From: UBA1738 sp045577675
GTDB taxonomy: Bacteria > Bacillota > Clostridia > UBA1381
Direction of reading: 5' to 3'
DNA length: 16,077 nucleotides
Assembly (NCBI GenBank): GCA_045577675.1
Contig: JAZNIV010000122.1
Span: 1-16,077 of the forward strand
The notes under the pieces are model-generated. The model ran no database searches and had not been told where the DNA came from. It was given only the letters and a program-made list of their open reading frames with translations. Numbering within the stretch: the first letter of the stretch is position 1; every line of letters starts with the position of its first letter. Shown one piece after another: positions 8,182 through 14,580 of this stretch. A program made the translations under genes and the position numbers.

Positions 8182-8210
8182 ATTATACATTATTTTGCTC
8201 TGTTTTTCAA
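8182..8210 (-). promoter_or_regulatory. Promoter of the phosphohexomutase gene
   Basis: Minus-strand -35 TTGAAA (8205-8210), 17-base spacer, consensus -10 TATAAT (8182-8187), about 47 bases upstream of the ATG. The -35 hexamer contains the TGA stop codon of the upstream pseudouridine synthase gene, so the two genes are packed with no spare intergenic sequence. Confidence 0.85.
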
Positions 8211-9103
8211 CTATTTTTTAAGGAACAATTTTCTGCATATTTTTCTATTTCCATATCCTGCGGAACCGGAGCCTCAAGCTCTATCCGTTTATTAAGAAAC
8301 GGATGCGAGAAGGTAACCCTTCTGCAATGGAGACGTATTCGCTCATCCGCAGCCTCCTTGCCATACAGAAAATCAGCATAAATAGGAGTCCCGATATGTG
8401 AAAGATGCAGCCTCAGCTGATGTGTTCTGCCTGTTTTGGGCATAAGCCGTATAAGCGACATCCCGCCACATTCCTTTATCACCTCATAATCTGATACAGC
8501 TATTTTTCCGTCAGGTGCAATACACCTTGTGATAATACCCTCTTTTGCTCTTTTTATCGGTGCGTCAATTCTTCCGCTCCGCTCCTTTGGTACTCCGACG
8601 CACATAGCCACATATTCCTTATAAAATTCACCCGATTTTAGCTGCTTTGAAAGGCGGTCTGCCGACACAGCATTTTTTGCAATCACAACCACACCCGATG
8701 TATCTCTGTCAAGACGTGTAACCGCTCTAAAGGTAAAGGGAATATCCCTGTAATAGTACATAACCGCATTGGCAAGAGTACCTTCATAATGCCTGACCGA
8801 CGGATGCGTAGGCATATCTGCCGGCTTATTCACCGCAAGAATATCCTCGTCCTCAAAAAGAATGTCAAGCGGTATATTGTTTGGAACAATATTTCCAGAG
8901 GGTGCGTCCGGCAATGTTATTTTGAGTAAATCCCCTGCCTTAACCTCCTTTACAACATACTCCTTTTTCCCGTTAAGAAGTATACTGTCACCTTTTTTCA
9001 GACGTGTAATCATAGCAGACGAAAACCCAAAGTATTGCTTTAATATGAATTTTATGCTTTTTCCGTCAAAATTATCCGTAACGCTTAATTCAAACTCCCG
9101 CAA
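8207..9103 (-). CDS. RluA-family RNA pseudouridine synthase
   Basis: Converts a uridine in RNA (23S rRNA or tRNA in characterised relatives) to pseudouridine. The 298 residues start with an S4-like RNA-binding region (about 13-66, with RLKKGDSILLNGK), followed by the catalytic domain: NKPADMPTHPS (92-102), the family motif RLDRDTSGVVV (130-140) with catalytic Asp132, and KTGRTHQLRLHLSHIGTPI near the C-terminal third. This is the RluC/RluD/YlyB arrangement; which uridine is modified cannot be told. The start is a TTG at 9103 preceded by GAGG nine bases upstream; an in-frame TGA lies only three codons before it, so no longer protein is possible, and the next internal starts would cut the S4-like region. 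Divergently transcribed from the aro operon, with its own promoter. Stop is TGA. Confidence 0.92.
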   Translation of the reverse strand: MREFELSVTDNFDGKSIKFILKQYFGFSSAMITRLKKGDSILLNGKKEYVVKEVKAGDLLKITLPDAPSGNIVPNNIPLDILFEDEDILAVNKPADMPTHPSVRHYEGTLANAVMYYYRDIPFTFRAVTRLDRDTSGVVVIAKNAVSADRLSKQLKSGEFYKEYVAMCVGVPKERSGRIDAPIKRAKEGIITRCIAPDGKIAVSDYEVIKECGGMSLIRLMPKTGRTHQLRLHLSHIGTPIYADFLYGKEAADERIRLHCRRVTFSHPFLNKRIELEAPVPQDMEIEKYAENCSLKNS

Positions 9104-9122
9104 GCTCTCTCACCTCAAATTT

Positions 9123-9151
9123 ATTATACGATATTACCCGAATAAAAGCAA
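9123..9151 (-). promoter_or_regulatory. Promoter of the pseudouridine synthase gene
   Basis: Minus-strand -35 TTGCTT (9146-9151), 17-base spacer, consensus -10 TATAAT (9123-9128), some 20 bases upstream of the TTG start. It is divergent from the aro promoter; the two -35 elements are 37 bases apart. Confidence 0.78.
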
Positions 9152-9188
9152 TCTTTTTGTGCAAATTTATACAAAGAAAAATTTTTTA

Positions 9189-9217
9189 TTGACAAACAAA
9201 TTGAGCGGTGCTATAAT
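9189..9217 (+). promoter_or_regulatory. Promoter of the aromatic amino acid operon
   Basis: Fully consensus sigma-A-type promoter: -35 TTGACA (9189-9194), 17-base spacer, -10 TATAAT (9212-9217). Transcription should start near 9224, giving a leader of about 195 nt before aroF that contains the leader peptide and attenuator. Such a strong promoter fits an operon whose control is mainly exerted after initiation, by termination. Confidence 0.93.
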
Positions 9218-9248
9218 AATTAGAAAAATAAGAAGAAGGGGTACCAAA

Positions 9249-9338
9249 ATGAGTAACCTACGCAATACATTTGAATACTTTTATGGCTTTACTTATTATT
9301 TTAGTAAGGCCTGTTTGTGTTGCTTGGTAGACTGTTAA
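9249..9338 (+). CDS. Phe/Tyr-rich leader peptide of the aro operon attenuator
   Basis: A 29-codon reading frame begins at an ATG seven bases after AAGGGG and about 25 bases after the predicted transcription start, and ends in TAA. Residues 8-18 read FEYFYGFTYYF: four Phe and four Tyr in 11 codons, with no Trp anywhere. This is the hallmark of a leader peptide whose translation senses charged tRNA-Phe and tRNA-Tyr, as in pheA/pheST/trp leaders of proteobacteria. The aromatic codons (9270-9302) cover strand 1 and the loop of the first RNA hairpin, exactly where a stalled ribosome would free strand 2. The tail is unusual: four Cys in the last eight residues (CLCCLVDC). Upstream the frame stays open for many codons only by chance; it lies before the promoter. 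The peptide probably has no function after synthesis. Confidence 0.88.
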   Translation: MSNLRNTFEYFYGFTYYFSKACLCCLVDC

Positions 9339-9367
9339 AAATCATTTCGGTATTTAGCGGGGATTAC
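9285..9367 (+). promoter_or_regulatory. Attenuator: alternative 1:2 and 2:3 RNA structures
   Basis: Strand 1 (9285-9293, GGCTTTACT) pairs with strand 2 (9303-9311, AGTAAGGCC) in a 9-bp hairpin with one G-U pair and a 9-base loop. Strand 2 extended (9304-9315) can instead pair with 9356-9367: GTAA with TTAC and CCTGTT with AGCGGG (two G-U pairs), separated by a 2x2 internal loop. That 2:3 pairing removes the 5' arm of the terminator. Inferred logic: stalling at Phe/Tyr codons covers strand 1, so 2:3 forms and transcription continues. With enough charged tRNA the ribosome reaches the stop, 1:2 reforms and the terminator folds. Pairings were found by eye, without energy calculation. Confidence 0.78.
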
Positions 9368-9391
9368 GGGTAACACGTAATCCCCGTTTTT
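9358..9391 (+). terminator. Attenuator terminator upstream of aroF
   Basis: Perfect 11-bp stem CGGGGATTACG (9358-9368) / CGTAATCCCCG (9376-9386), 7-base loop GGTAACA, then TTTTT (9387-9391). It ends 28 bases before the aroF start and inside the operon leader, so it is a conditional terminator rather than the end of a gene. Its 5' arm is shared with the proposed antiterminator. Confidence 0.93.
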
Positions 9392-9419
9392 AATTGCAAT
9401 AAGAAAGGAAGAGATAAAA

Positions 9420-10424
9420 ATGATTCTTATTTTAAAAGAAAACTACGACAAAAAACAGCTTGATAACCTGACAGACTGGCTAAAGTCACAGGAATTTGAA
9501 ATACACCTTAGCGAAGGTGCACACACTACTATTTTAGGCTTAATCGGCGATACGTCAAGCCTTGATATTGATATGCTTTCAACGCTCGACATTGTTGAAA
9601 GTGCAAAACGCATACAAGAGCCTTACAAAAATGCAAACCGTAAATTCCACCCTGCAGATACCGTTATTGAAATTGGGAATAGCAAAATAGGCGGCGGGAA
9701 CTTCGCAGTAATTGCAGGACCTTGCTCGGTTGAGTCGGAAGAGCAGCTTACCGATATTGCAGAGCAGGTGAAAAAAAGCGGTGCAGCAATGCTTCGTGGC
9801 GGTGCATTTAAACCAAGAACCTCTCCGTATGCTTTCCAGGGGCTTCGCCAAAACGGCATCGAGCTTTTGCTTAAAGCCAAGGAAAAAACAGGACTTCCAA
9901 TCGTTACAGAAATTATGGATTTATCTCACCTTTCTCTTTTTGAAGATGTTGACGTAATTCAGGTTGGTGCAAGAAATATGCAGAATTTTGAGCTTTTAAA
10001 GGAGCTGGGAAAAACAAACAAGCCAATACTTTTAAAACGTGGCCTATCCTCAACTCTTAAGGAGCTATTAATGAGTGCTGAATACATTATGGCAGGCGGA
10101 AATGAAAATGTTATCCTTTGCGAAAGAGGTATAAGAACCTTTGAAACCGCCACAAGAAACACTCTTGATTTATCCGCAATCCCAATGCTTCGCCAGATGA
10201 CTCATCTTCCAATCGTAATTGACCCGAGCCACGCAACAGGAATTTCAAAGCTTGTAAAACCAATGTCGGTTGCGGCAGCCGCTGCAGGGGCAGACGGTCT
10301 TATGATTGAGGTTCACAATAATCCGTCAAAGGCTCTGTGCGACGGTGCCCAGTCCTTAACACCCGAGCAGTTTGACGACGTTAAAAAGGCGGTAGATGCT
10401 GTTCTGCCGTATGCCTGCAGATGA
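9420..10424 (+). CDS. aroF: 3-deoxy-7-phosphoheptulonate (DAHP) synthase, type I-beta
   Basis: Condenses phosphoenolpyruvate and erythrose 4-phosphate to DAHP, the first step of the shikimate pathway. The 334 residues consist of an N-terminal ferredoxin-like regulatory domain (about 1-70; in relatives such as the Thermotoga enzyme this domain mediates Tyr/Phe inhibition) and a TIM barrel of the DAHP/KDO8P synthase family. Motifs: AGPCSVES (99-106, metal-binding Cys102), RGGAFKPRTSPYAFQG (126-141), GARNMQNF (183-190), KRG (206-208), DPSHATG (268-274, metal-binding His271) and EVH (297-299). GGAAG lies eight bases before the ATG. It is the first structural gene after the attenuator and overlaps tyrA by four bases (ATGA), so translation of the two is probably coupled. 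KDO8P synthase is excluded by the N-terminal domain and operon. Confidence 0.96.
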   Translation: MILILKENYDKKQLDNLTDWLKSQEFEIHLSEGAHTTILGLIGDTSSLDIDMLSTLDIVESAKRIQEPYKNANRKFHPADTVIEIGNSKIGGGNFAVIAGPCSVESEEQLTDIAEQVKKSGAAMLRGGAFKPRTSPYAFQGLRQNGIELLLKAKEKTGLPIVTEIMDLSHLSLFEDVDVIQVGARNMQNFELLKELGKTNKPILLKRGLSSTLKELLMSAEYIMAGGNENVILCERGIRTFETATRNTLDLSAIPMLRQMTHLPIVIDPSHATGISKLVKPMSVAAAAAGADGLMIEVHNNPSKALCDGAQSLTPEQFDDVKKAVDAVLPYACR

Positions 10425-11266
10425 AAATCGCAATAGTCGGATTGGGCTTAATCGGAGGATCTATCGCAAAGGGCTTTAAAAAATTTACAGATTATGATAT
10501 ACTGGGTTATGACAAGAATAGTTCTGTTACAAAAAAAGCTCTTTTAGAAGGCTCAATTGACGGAGAATTTACCGGAAACTTTGATGAATGTGATATTTTG
10601 GTCTTAGGACTTTATCCTGAGGCAGCCATAAATTATATTCGTGAAAATGCTGACAAAATCGGTAAAAATACAATTGTTCCCGACTGCGGCGGCGTTAAGG
10701 AAAAGGTTTGCAGCGGTATATCCCCCATCGCAAAAAAGCATGGCTTTACCTTTATAGGAATGCATCCTATGGCAGGTCTTGAAAAATTCGGCTATGACTT
10801 TTCGATCCCTGACCTTTTTTGCGGTGCGTCGCTGATACTTACACCTTATCCCGAAACTCAAGAAGAAAAGGTCAGATTTCTTGCAGACACATTTTGTAAA
10901 ATTGGTTTTTCAAGAGTGCAGATGTCAACTCCAACGGAGCATGACAAAATTATCGCATACACCTCGCAGCTTGCACATATCGTTTCAAGCGGCTACATAA
11001 AAAGCCCTTCGGCAATGTGCCATGCAGGCTTTTCTGCCGGCAGCTTCCGTGACCTTACAAGGGTTGCACATCTTAACGAAACTATGTGGACAGAATTATT
11101 TTTGGATAACCAGAAAAACCTTGCTGATGAAATTGATATGCTGATCGGTCATCTTAAAGAATACAGCAGTGCAATAAAAAACGGTGACAAGGAAACCCTC
11201 TTCAATCTTTTAAAGGACGGAAGAGAGAAAAAAGAGCTATCTGACCGGATTTGCGGAAAGGAATAA
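10421..11266 (+). CDS. tyrA: Prephenate dehydrogenase
   Basis: Oxidatively decarboxylates prephenate to 4-hydroxyphenylpyruvate with NAD(P)+, committing flux to tyrosine. The 281 residues have an N-terminal Rossmann fold with GLGLIGGS (7-14) directly after the first strand, then GMHPMAGLEKFG (113-124), and the dimer/catalytic helical domain with EHDKIIAYTSQLAH (173-186). The histidine in SQLAH and the HPMAG motif are the usual markers of the TyrA family. There is no C-terminal ACT domain, so direct allosteric control of the kind seen in longer Gram-positive TyrA proteins is not expected, and tyrosine control may rest on the DAHP synthase and the attenuator. The start overlaps the aroF stop as ATGA; aroB follows after four bases. 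Arogenate as substrate cannot be excluded. Confidence 0.95.
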   Translation: MKIAIVGLGLIGGSIAKGFKKFTDYDILGYDKNSSVTKKALLEGSIDGEFTGNFDECDILVLGLYPEAAINYIRENADKIGKNTIVPDCGGVKEKVCSGISPIAKKHGFTFIGMHPMAGLEKFGYDFSIPDLFCGASLILTPYPETQEEKVRFLADTFCKIGFSRVQMSTPTEHDKIIAYTSQLAHIVSSGYIKSPSAMCHAGFSAGSFRDLTRVAHLNETMWTELFLDNQKNLADEIDMLIGHLKEYSSAIKNGDKETLFNLLKDGREKKELSDRICGKE

Positions 11267-11270
11267 TATA

Positions 11271-12326
11271 ATGAAAAAAATTCATATAAATGCCTCAAAA
11301 GAATATGATGTAATTATTTCAAGCGGAATTTTAAAGGATACCGGAAAGCTTATTAAAGAAGTACTTCCAACAAGCCGCGTTGCAGTAATCAGCGATGACA
11401 AGGTCTTTAGCCTATACGGCGAAACGGCGATTCGTTCACTTACAGATGCCGGTTTTTCTGCAGTATCCTTTATTTTCCCAAATGGTGAGAAGTCAAAAAA
11501 CACCGCTACATATGTTGAAATACTGGAATTTCTTGCAGAAAACCATCTTACAAGGACTGATATAATAATAGCACTTGGCGGCGGTGTTACCGGAGATATG
11601 GCGGGCTTTGCGGCAGCGACATATTTAAGGGGAATTAAATTTGTTCAAATTCCGACAACCCTTTTGGCTGCAGTTGATTCGTCGGTTGGCGGAAAGACAG
11701 GTGTCAACTTAAAAAGGGGCAAAAACCTTGCAGGTGCTTTCCATCAGCCGTCACTTGTTATCTGCGACACCGAAACACTTAAAACTCTTGATAACGACAC
11801 CTATCTTGACGGTGTTTCCGAGGCAATAAAGTGCGGTATGATTGCGGACAGCAGCTTACTTGATAAGCTCAGTTGCGACCTTTACGAAAATGTAGAAGAT
11901 ATAATTGCCTCCTGCGTGAGTATAAAGCGGGATGTTGTAAACTGCGATGAATTTGATACAGGAGCAAGACAGCTTTTAAACTATGGTCACACAATCGGTC
12001 ACGCAATTGAGAAGTGCAGTAATTTTGAAATCACACACGGGCACGCAGTTGCAATCGGTATGTCGATAATAACTGCGGCTGCTGAAAAAAAAGGGCTCTC
12101 AGAATCCGGTACATATGAAAGGCTTATTAAAATTCTTAATAAATGCGGGCTTCCGACCACCTGCAGCTACACCGCCTCAGAGCTTTACACAGTGACGCTT
12201 CAGGACAAGAAGCGAACAGGAAACAGTGTAACGCTCGTACTTCCCGAAAGGGCAGGAAAATGCGTTCTTTACAAGGTCACAACAGATGAGCTTCTTAAAA
12301 TAATAGAAAAAGGAATTGAAAAATGA
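11271..12326 (+). CDS. aroB: 3-dehydroquinate synthase
   Basis: Converts DAHP to 3-dehydroquinate, the second shikimate step, using NAD+ and a divalent metal. The 351 residues show the NAD-binding loop GGGVTGDMAGFAAATYLRG (103-121), PTTLLAAVDSSVGGKTGVN (128-146), and candidate Zn2+ ligands Glu184 (VSEAIKCG), His240 (NYGHTIGHA) and His256 (THGHAVAIG), aligned with the ligands of the fungal and Bacillus enzymes. Length is typical of bacterial AroB. AAAGGA lies eight bases upstream of the ATG. It follows tyrA by four bases and overlaps aroA by four bases (ATGA). The THGHAV sequence has His where many AroB proteins have Glu (HGEAVAIG), a minor variant seen elsewhere in the family to my knowledge. 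Confidence 0.97.
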   Translation: MKKIHINASKEYDVIISSGILKDTGKLIKEVLPTSRVAVISDDKVFSLYGETAIRSLTDAGFSAVSFIFPNGEKSKNTATYVEILEFLAENHLTRTDIIIALGGGVTGDMAGFAAATYLRGIKFVQIPTTLLAAVDSSVGGKTGVNLKRGKNLAGAFHQPSLVICDTETLKTLDNDTYLDGVSEAIKCGMIADSSLLDKLSCDLYENVEDIIASCVSIKRDVVNCDEFDTGARQLLNYGHTIGHAIEKCSNFEITHGHAVAIGMSIITAAAEKKGLSESGTYERLIKILNKCGLPTTCSYTASELYTVTLQDKKRTGNSVTLVLPERAGKCVLYKVTTDELLKIIEKGIEK

Positions 12327-13519
12327 AGGTTATAATCACACCATCACAGCTATCGGGAACAGTTTCAGCGGTTTCATCAAAATCCGATGCACACCGCAAG
12401 ATAATTGCTGCTGCACTTGCCGATAAGCCGACAAAAATTAACATTAATAATTTTTCCGATGATATTGATGCCACTTTAGATTGCATTGAAAATCTTGGCG
12501 GCAGCATAAAAAAAGACGAAACAGGGGTTTTGATAACTCCCATCTCGGTAAATCAGGAAGGCTGTGTACTTAATTTCCGTGAAAGCGGCTCCACAGCACG
12601 TTTTCTGTTGCCGGTTGCCGCAGCGATTTGTGAAAAAGGCAGTTTTTCAGGAAGTGGCAGACTTCCCGAAAGACCTTTTGAGGAGCTGACAACACAGCTT
12701 CGCCTTCATGGAGTTACTGCAAGCAGCGACAAGCTGCCTATGGCCACAAGCGGACTTTTAAAAAGCGGAGAGTATCGCATTTCAGGCAGTATCAGCTCGC
12801 AGTATCTTACAGGGCTTTTATTTGCACTTCCCTTACTCTCTAAGGAAAGCAGAATTGTACTTACCTCGCCGCTTAATTCATCAGCATACGTAGATATGAC
12901 TCTTGATACTCTCTCACAATTTGGGGTTAAAATTGATATAAAGGACAACATCTATACCATAAAACCACAAAGGTACATATCCCCCGGTGAAATTACTGCC
13001 GAGGGTGACTGGTCAGGTGCTGCATTCTGGGCTGTTGCCGACAAAATCTGCGGCGGGGTAAAAATAGATGGAATGAATACAAATTCCCGTCAGGGCGATA
13101 AGCAGATTATAAGCCTCCTTGATGAAACCGACATTGATGCTTCGCAAATTCCCGACCTTGTTCCTATTCTATCAGTACTTGCAGCAAGCCGCAAAGGAAA
13201 AACTGTTATCCATGGTGCGGCACGGCTGCGGCTTAAAGAAAGCGACAGACTTTTAGCGATGACCGAGTGTATAAACAAGCTTGGCGGAGATGCTAAGGAA
13301 ACAGAGGACGGAATGATTATAAACGGTACAGGTAGTCTTAGAGGCGGCAAGGTTAACGGCTTCGGCGACCACAGGATTGTTATGTCGGCAGCCATTGCTT
13401 CGTGTATATGTAAGGATAAGGTAGAGATTACAGATGCTCAGTCGGTTAAGAAATCCTACCCCTCATTCTTTGAAGATTTTAAACGCTTAGGAGGTGTTTT
13501 TGATGTATCAGACAGGTAA
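12323..13519 (+). CDS. aroA: 3-phosphoshikimate 1-carboxyvinyltransferase (EPSP synthase)
   Basis: Transfers the enolpyruvyl group of phosphoenolpyruvate to shikimate 3-phosphate. The 398 residues are slightly short for the family (about 425). Substrate-binding motifs: SKSDAHR (19-25, Lys20 and Arg25), ESGSTARF (87-94), GRLPERPF (112-119), SGSISSQYLTG (154-164), EGDWSGAAFW (227-236), catalytic region IPDLVPIL (276-283), RLRLKESDRL (301-310) and FGDHRIVM (347-354). The loop known in E. coli as NAGTAMRP reads SGSTARF here, so the position matching Pro101 is Phe94; this differs from class I enzymes. The start overlaps the aroB stop (ATGA). Its last codons carry the ribosome binding site of aroC. 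MurA, the other enolpyruvyl transferase, is excluded by the shikimate-type motifs and the operon. Confidence 0.96.
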   Translation: MKVIITPSQLSGTVSAVSSKSDAHRKIIAAALADKPTKININNFSDDIDATLDCIENLGGSIKKDETGVLITPISVNQEGCVLNFRESGSTARFLLPVAAAICEKGSFSGSGRLPERPFEELTTQLRLHGVTASSDKLPMATSGLLKSGEYRISGSISSQYLTGLLFALPLLSKESRIVLTSPLNSSAYVDMTLDTLSQFGVKIDIKDNIYTIKPQRYISPGEITAEGDWSGAAFWAVADKICGGVKIDGMNTNSRQGDKQIISLLDETDIDASQIPDLVPILSVLAASRKGKTVIHGAARLRLKESDRLLAMTECINKLGGDAKETEDGMIINGTGSLRGGKVNGFGDHRIVMSAAIASCICKDKVEITDAQSVKKSYPSFFEDFKRLGGVFDVSDR

Positions 13520-14576
13520 TAAAATTAAGGTTACGGTATTCGGGCAGTCACATTCTGCTGCAATCGGTGCTGTTATAGACGGTTTACCGGCAGGCTTTAC
13601 GCCTGACCTTGAAAAAATCTATGCTTTTATGCAGCGGCGTGCACCGGGCAAGGACCGTTTTTCGACGCAACGAACGGAAGCCGATTTTCCTGAAATAGTT
13701 TCAGGGCTTGTTGACGGAAAAACCTGTGGTGCTCCGATAACTGCGATAATCCGAAATTCCGACCAAAAAAGCAAGGACTATGAAAGCCTTCGCTTTATTC
13801 CCCGTCCGGGTCACGCAGATTATACCGCATATATGAAATATGACGGCAATAACGATATTCGTGGAGGCGGTCAGTTTTCCGGCAGAATGACTGCCCCATT
13901 ATGCTTTGCAGGAGCTATATGTATGCAGCTATTGGAAGAAAAAGGGATTTTTATCGGTGCACATATTGCTGAAATTCACGGAGTTTGCGACGAAAGCTTT
14001 AATCCTCTCGGTATAACAAAAAATCAGCTTGACGAGATTAAAGCCAAGGATTTCTGCGTAATTTCTGACTCAGCCGGCGAAAAAATGAAAGAGGAAATCG
14101 ACAAAGCAAGATTGGCACAGGACTCTGTAGGCGGTATTATTGAATGTGCAGTAATAGGAATGCCTGTCGGCATAGGAGGTCCATTATTTGGCGGAATTGA
14201 AGGCAGACTTTCCTCTTTGGTGTTCGGTATTCCTGCCGTTAAAGGCATCGAATTTGGTGCAGGCTTTAATTCAAGTAAAATGTACGGCTCGGAAAACAAT
14301 GACAGCTTTTATTTTGATGGTGATACAGTTAAAACCACCACAAACAATCACGGCGGAATTTTAGGCGGAATTTCAAGCGGAATGCCGATAATTTATAAAG
14401 CAGCAATTAAGCCGACCCCGTCAATCTCAAAGGAACAAAAGTCGGTGAACCTGAAAACAAAGTCATCTGAAACACTTGTCATATCAGGTCGCCATGACCC
14501 ATGCATTGTGCAAAGGGCTGTGCCTGCAATTGAGGCTGTTACGGCAATCACAATTTTGGATATGTTAGGAGAATAG
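13503..14576 (+). CDS. aroC: Chorismate synthase
   Basis: Makes chorismate from EPSP by anti-1,4-elimination of phosphate with reduced FMN. The ATG at 13503 has GGAGG eight bases upstream and yields MYQTGNKIKVTVFGQSHS, 357 residues; a GTG nine bases earlier lies between the Shine-Dalgarno and this ATG and is rejected. Motifs: GQSHSAAIGAVIDGLPAG (14-31), RRAPGKDRFSTQR (45-57), RPGHADYT (101-108), RGGGQFSGR (120-128), TTTNNHGGILGGISSGMP, and GRHDPC near residue 330. The usual RGGGRSSARET is replaced by RGGGQFSGRMT, a local variant. The gene overlaps aroA by 17 bases in another frame. It ends in TAG (14574-14576), four bases before pheA; this matters because it shows TAG working as a normal stop in this genome. 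Confidence 0.96.
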   Translation: MYQTGNKIKVTVFGQSHSAAIGAVIDGLPAGFTPDLEKIYAFMQRRAPGKDRFSTQRTEADFPEIVSGLVDGKTCGAPITAIIRNSDQKSKDYESLRFIPRPGHADYTAYMKYDGNNDIRGGGQFSGRMTAPLCFAGAICMQLLEEKGIFIGAHIAEIHGVCDESFNPLGITKNQLDEIKAKDFCVISDSAGEKMKEEIDKARLAQDSVGGIIECAVIGMPVGIGGPLFGGIEGRLSSLVFGIPAVKGIEFGAGFNSSKMYGSENNDSFYFDGDTVKTTTNNHGGILGGISSGMPIIYKAAIKPTPSISKEQKSVNLKTKSSETLVISGRHDPCIVQRAVPAIEAVTAITILDMLGE

Positions 14577-14580
14577 AAAA

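Noticed and set aside
8862..9248. Plus-strand ORF of 158 codons covering the divergent promoter region
   Set aside because: All but the last 29 codons lie upstream of the aro promoter and antisense to the pseudouridine synthase gene; only the leader peptide part is credible.
9233..9250. T-box-like string (AAGGGGTACC) in the aro leader
   Set aside because: It resembles AAGGGTGGTACC only partly, lacks the CGCG end, and sits about 10 bases after the predicted transcription start with no room for a specifier stem; it is better read as the leader Shine-Dalgarno.
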